The notes beneath the pieces are model-generated. The model saw only the letters and a program-made list of their open reading frames with translations, searched no databases and had not been told where the DNA came from. Of a stretch of DNA of 64,000 bases, positions 63,505-64,000 are shown piece after piece; position 1 is the stretch's first letter, and every line of letters starts with the position of its first letter. A program made the translations under genes and the position numbers. The DNA comes from Paludibacteraceae bacterium (lineage in GTDB: Bacteria; Bacteroidota; Bacteroidia; Bacteroidales; Paludibacteraceae), in NCBI GenBank assembly GCA_017551675.1, contig JAFZLC010000009.1, forward strand, positions 35,120 through 99,119, in the 5' to 3' direction.

Positions 63505-64000
63505 AGATTTCTCGGATTTCAATTTTGTAATTTAGCGTCGACAAAAACAGTTCGCATCAACACTAACAACTGGTCATGATAGTTGTGAATTGCTTTCAAT
63601 TTTGTAATTTAGCATCGACAGAAACAGTAAGATAAACGTGAAAACGAACAAGGATGAGTTGTGAATTGCTTTCAATTTTGTAATTTAGCGCCGATAAAAA
63701 CAGTTGTTGAATGCAACGGTTGATGTTGATGGTGTTGTGAATTGCTTTCAATTTTGTAATTTAGCGTCGACAAAAACAGTCCCGACGAGAATGTTAAGAC
63801 AATGCTCGCTGTTGTGAATTGCTTTCAATTTTGTAATTTAGCGTCGACAAAAACAGTTATCTTCATCAATATAAAATGTAAACTGAGTTGTGAATTGCTT
63901 TCAATTTTGTAATTTAGCGTCGACAAAAACAGTAGCATTCCAAAAACCTTGATTAGCGGCTTGTTGTGAATTGCTTTCAATTTTGTAATTTAGCGTCGAC
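63505..64000 (+). CRISPR. CRISPR array, 47-nt repeats, at least 7 repeats and 6 spacers, cut by window edge
   Basis: Repeats start at 63505, 63582, 63658, 63734, 63811, 63887 and 63963 (the last runs off the window). Each is 47 nt, beginning GTTGTGAATTGC and ending CAAAAACAGT. Spacers are 29-30 nt. The repeat nearest cas2 has lost the first 12 conserved bases, and the next two carry point changes (GCATCGACAG, GCGCCGATAA), while the later ones are identical. The tracrRNA anti-repeat shows the array is read on the plus strand. Confidence 0.97.

Noticed and set aside
1..64000. tRNA, rRNA or prophage genes
   Set aside because: I saw no tRNA-like cloverleaf with a TTCGA arm outside genes, no rRNA sequence and no phage structural genes; a tRNA scan would settle the first point.

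Overview
The window reads as a chromosome segment of a Bacteroidota bacterium, most likely of the order Bacteroidales. Four lines of evidence support this: several secreted proteins end in type IX secretion (T9SS) sorting domains; many genes carry a Bacteroides-type -7 box (TAnnTTTG) upstream; most genes lack Shine-Dalgarno sites; and the CRISPR repeat is of the 47-nt type common in that phylum. A GH9 cellulase, a C25 peptidase and a CotH-type surface protein fit a host-gut or rumen polymer degrader, but the genus cannot be fixed by eye.

Layout. 1-1,160: a cut-off membrane protein gene, a small cytosolic protein, a structured RNA and a 23-bp tandem repeat. 1,196-4,970: T9SS remnants and cargo, including a C25 gingipain-like peptidase. 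4,979-8,352: a DUF1848 protein, an AlbA_2/HATPase regulator between direct repeats, and a HigA-like regulator. 8,529-16,590: the most unusual region. It is a co-directional minus-strand run that begins with a structured RNA, continues with a His-Xaa-Ser peptide-modification cassette (hxsD, hxsB, hxsC, hxsA), then a small membrane protein, a 235-aa protein of unknown family and an 1,116-aa reverse transcriptase-HD fusion. 16,690-18,470: an orphan protein and a YhcG-type PDDEXK nuclease. 18,680-23,680: GH9 cellulase and CotH/lamin-tail protein. 23,800-31,700: a DUF3791-DUF3990 toxin-antitoxin-like trio, then a TetR-controlled RND efflux operon that ends in a PII-like gene. 31,840-42,750: two lipoproteins around a ~3,150-aa tandem-repeat surface protein.

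42,978-50,127 is core genome: prfB with its programmed frameshift, a prohibitin-like protein, acyl-CoA synthetase, rnc-fabF-acpP, and purN on the other strand. 50,396-56,462 holds lipoproteins and a DUF2339 membrane protein. 56,461 to the end is a type II-C CRISPR-Cas locus: tracrRNA (minus strand), an unusually large Cas9 (1,725 aa), Cas1, Cas2 and an array of 47-nt repeats that runs off the window.

How the parts work together. The Hxs genes form a predicted peptide-maturation route: two radical SAM enzymes plus HxsD acting on an exported His-Xaa-Ser peptide. They are followed in the same direction by the RT-HD pair, whose composition resembles phage-defence modules. The structured RNA upstream of hxsD has a second copy near the left edge, also just upstream of an ORF on the same strand. 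Its promoter block occurs a third time in front of yhcG, so these accessory loci may share a control element. The CRISPR locus has every part needed to function, and its repeats appear to carry their own promoters.
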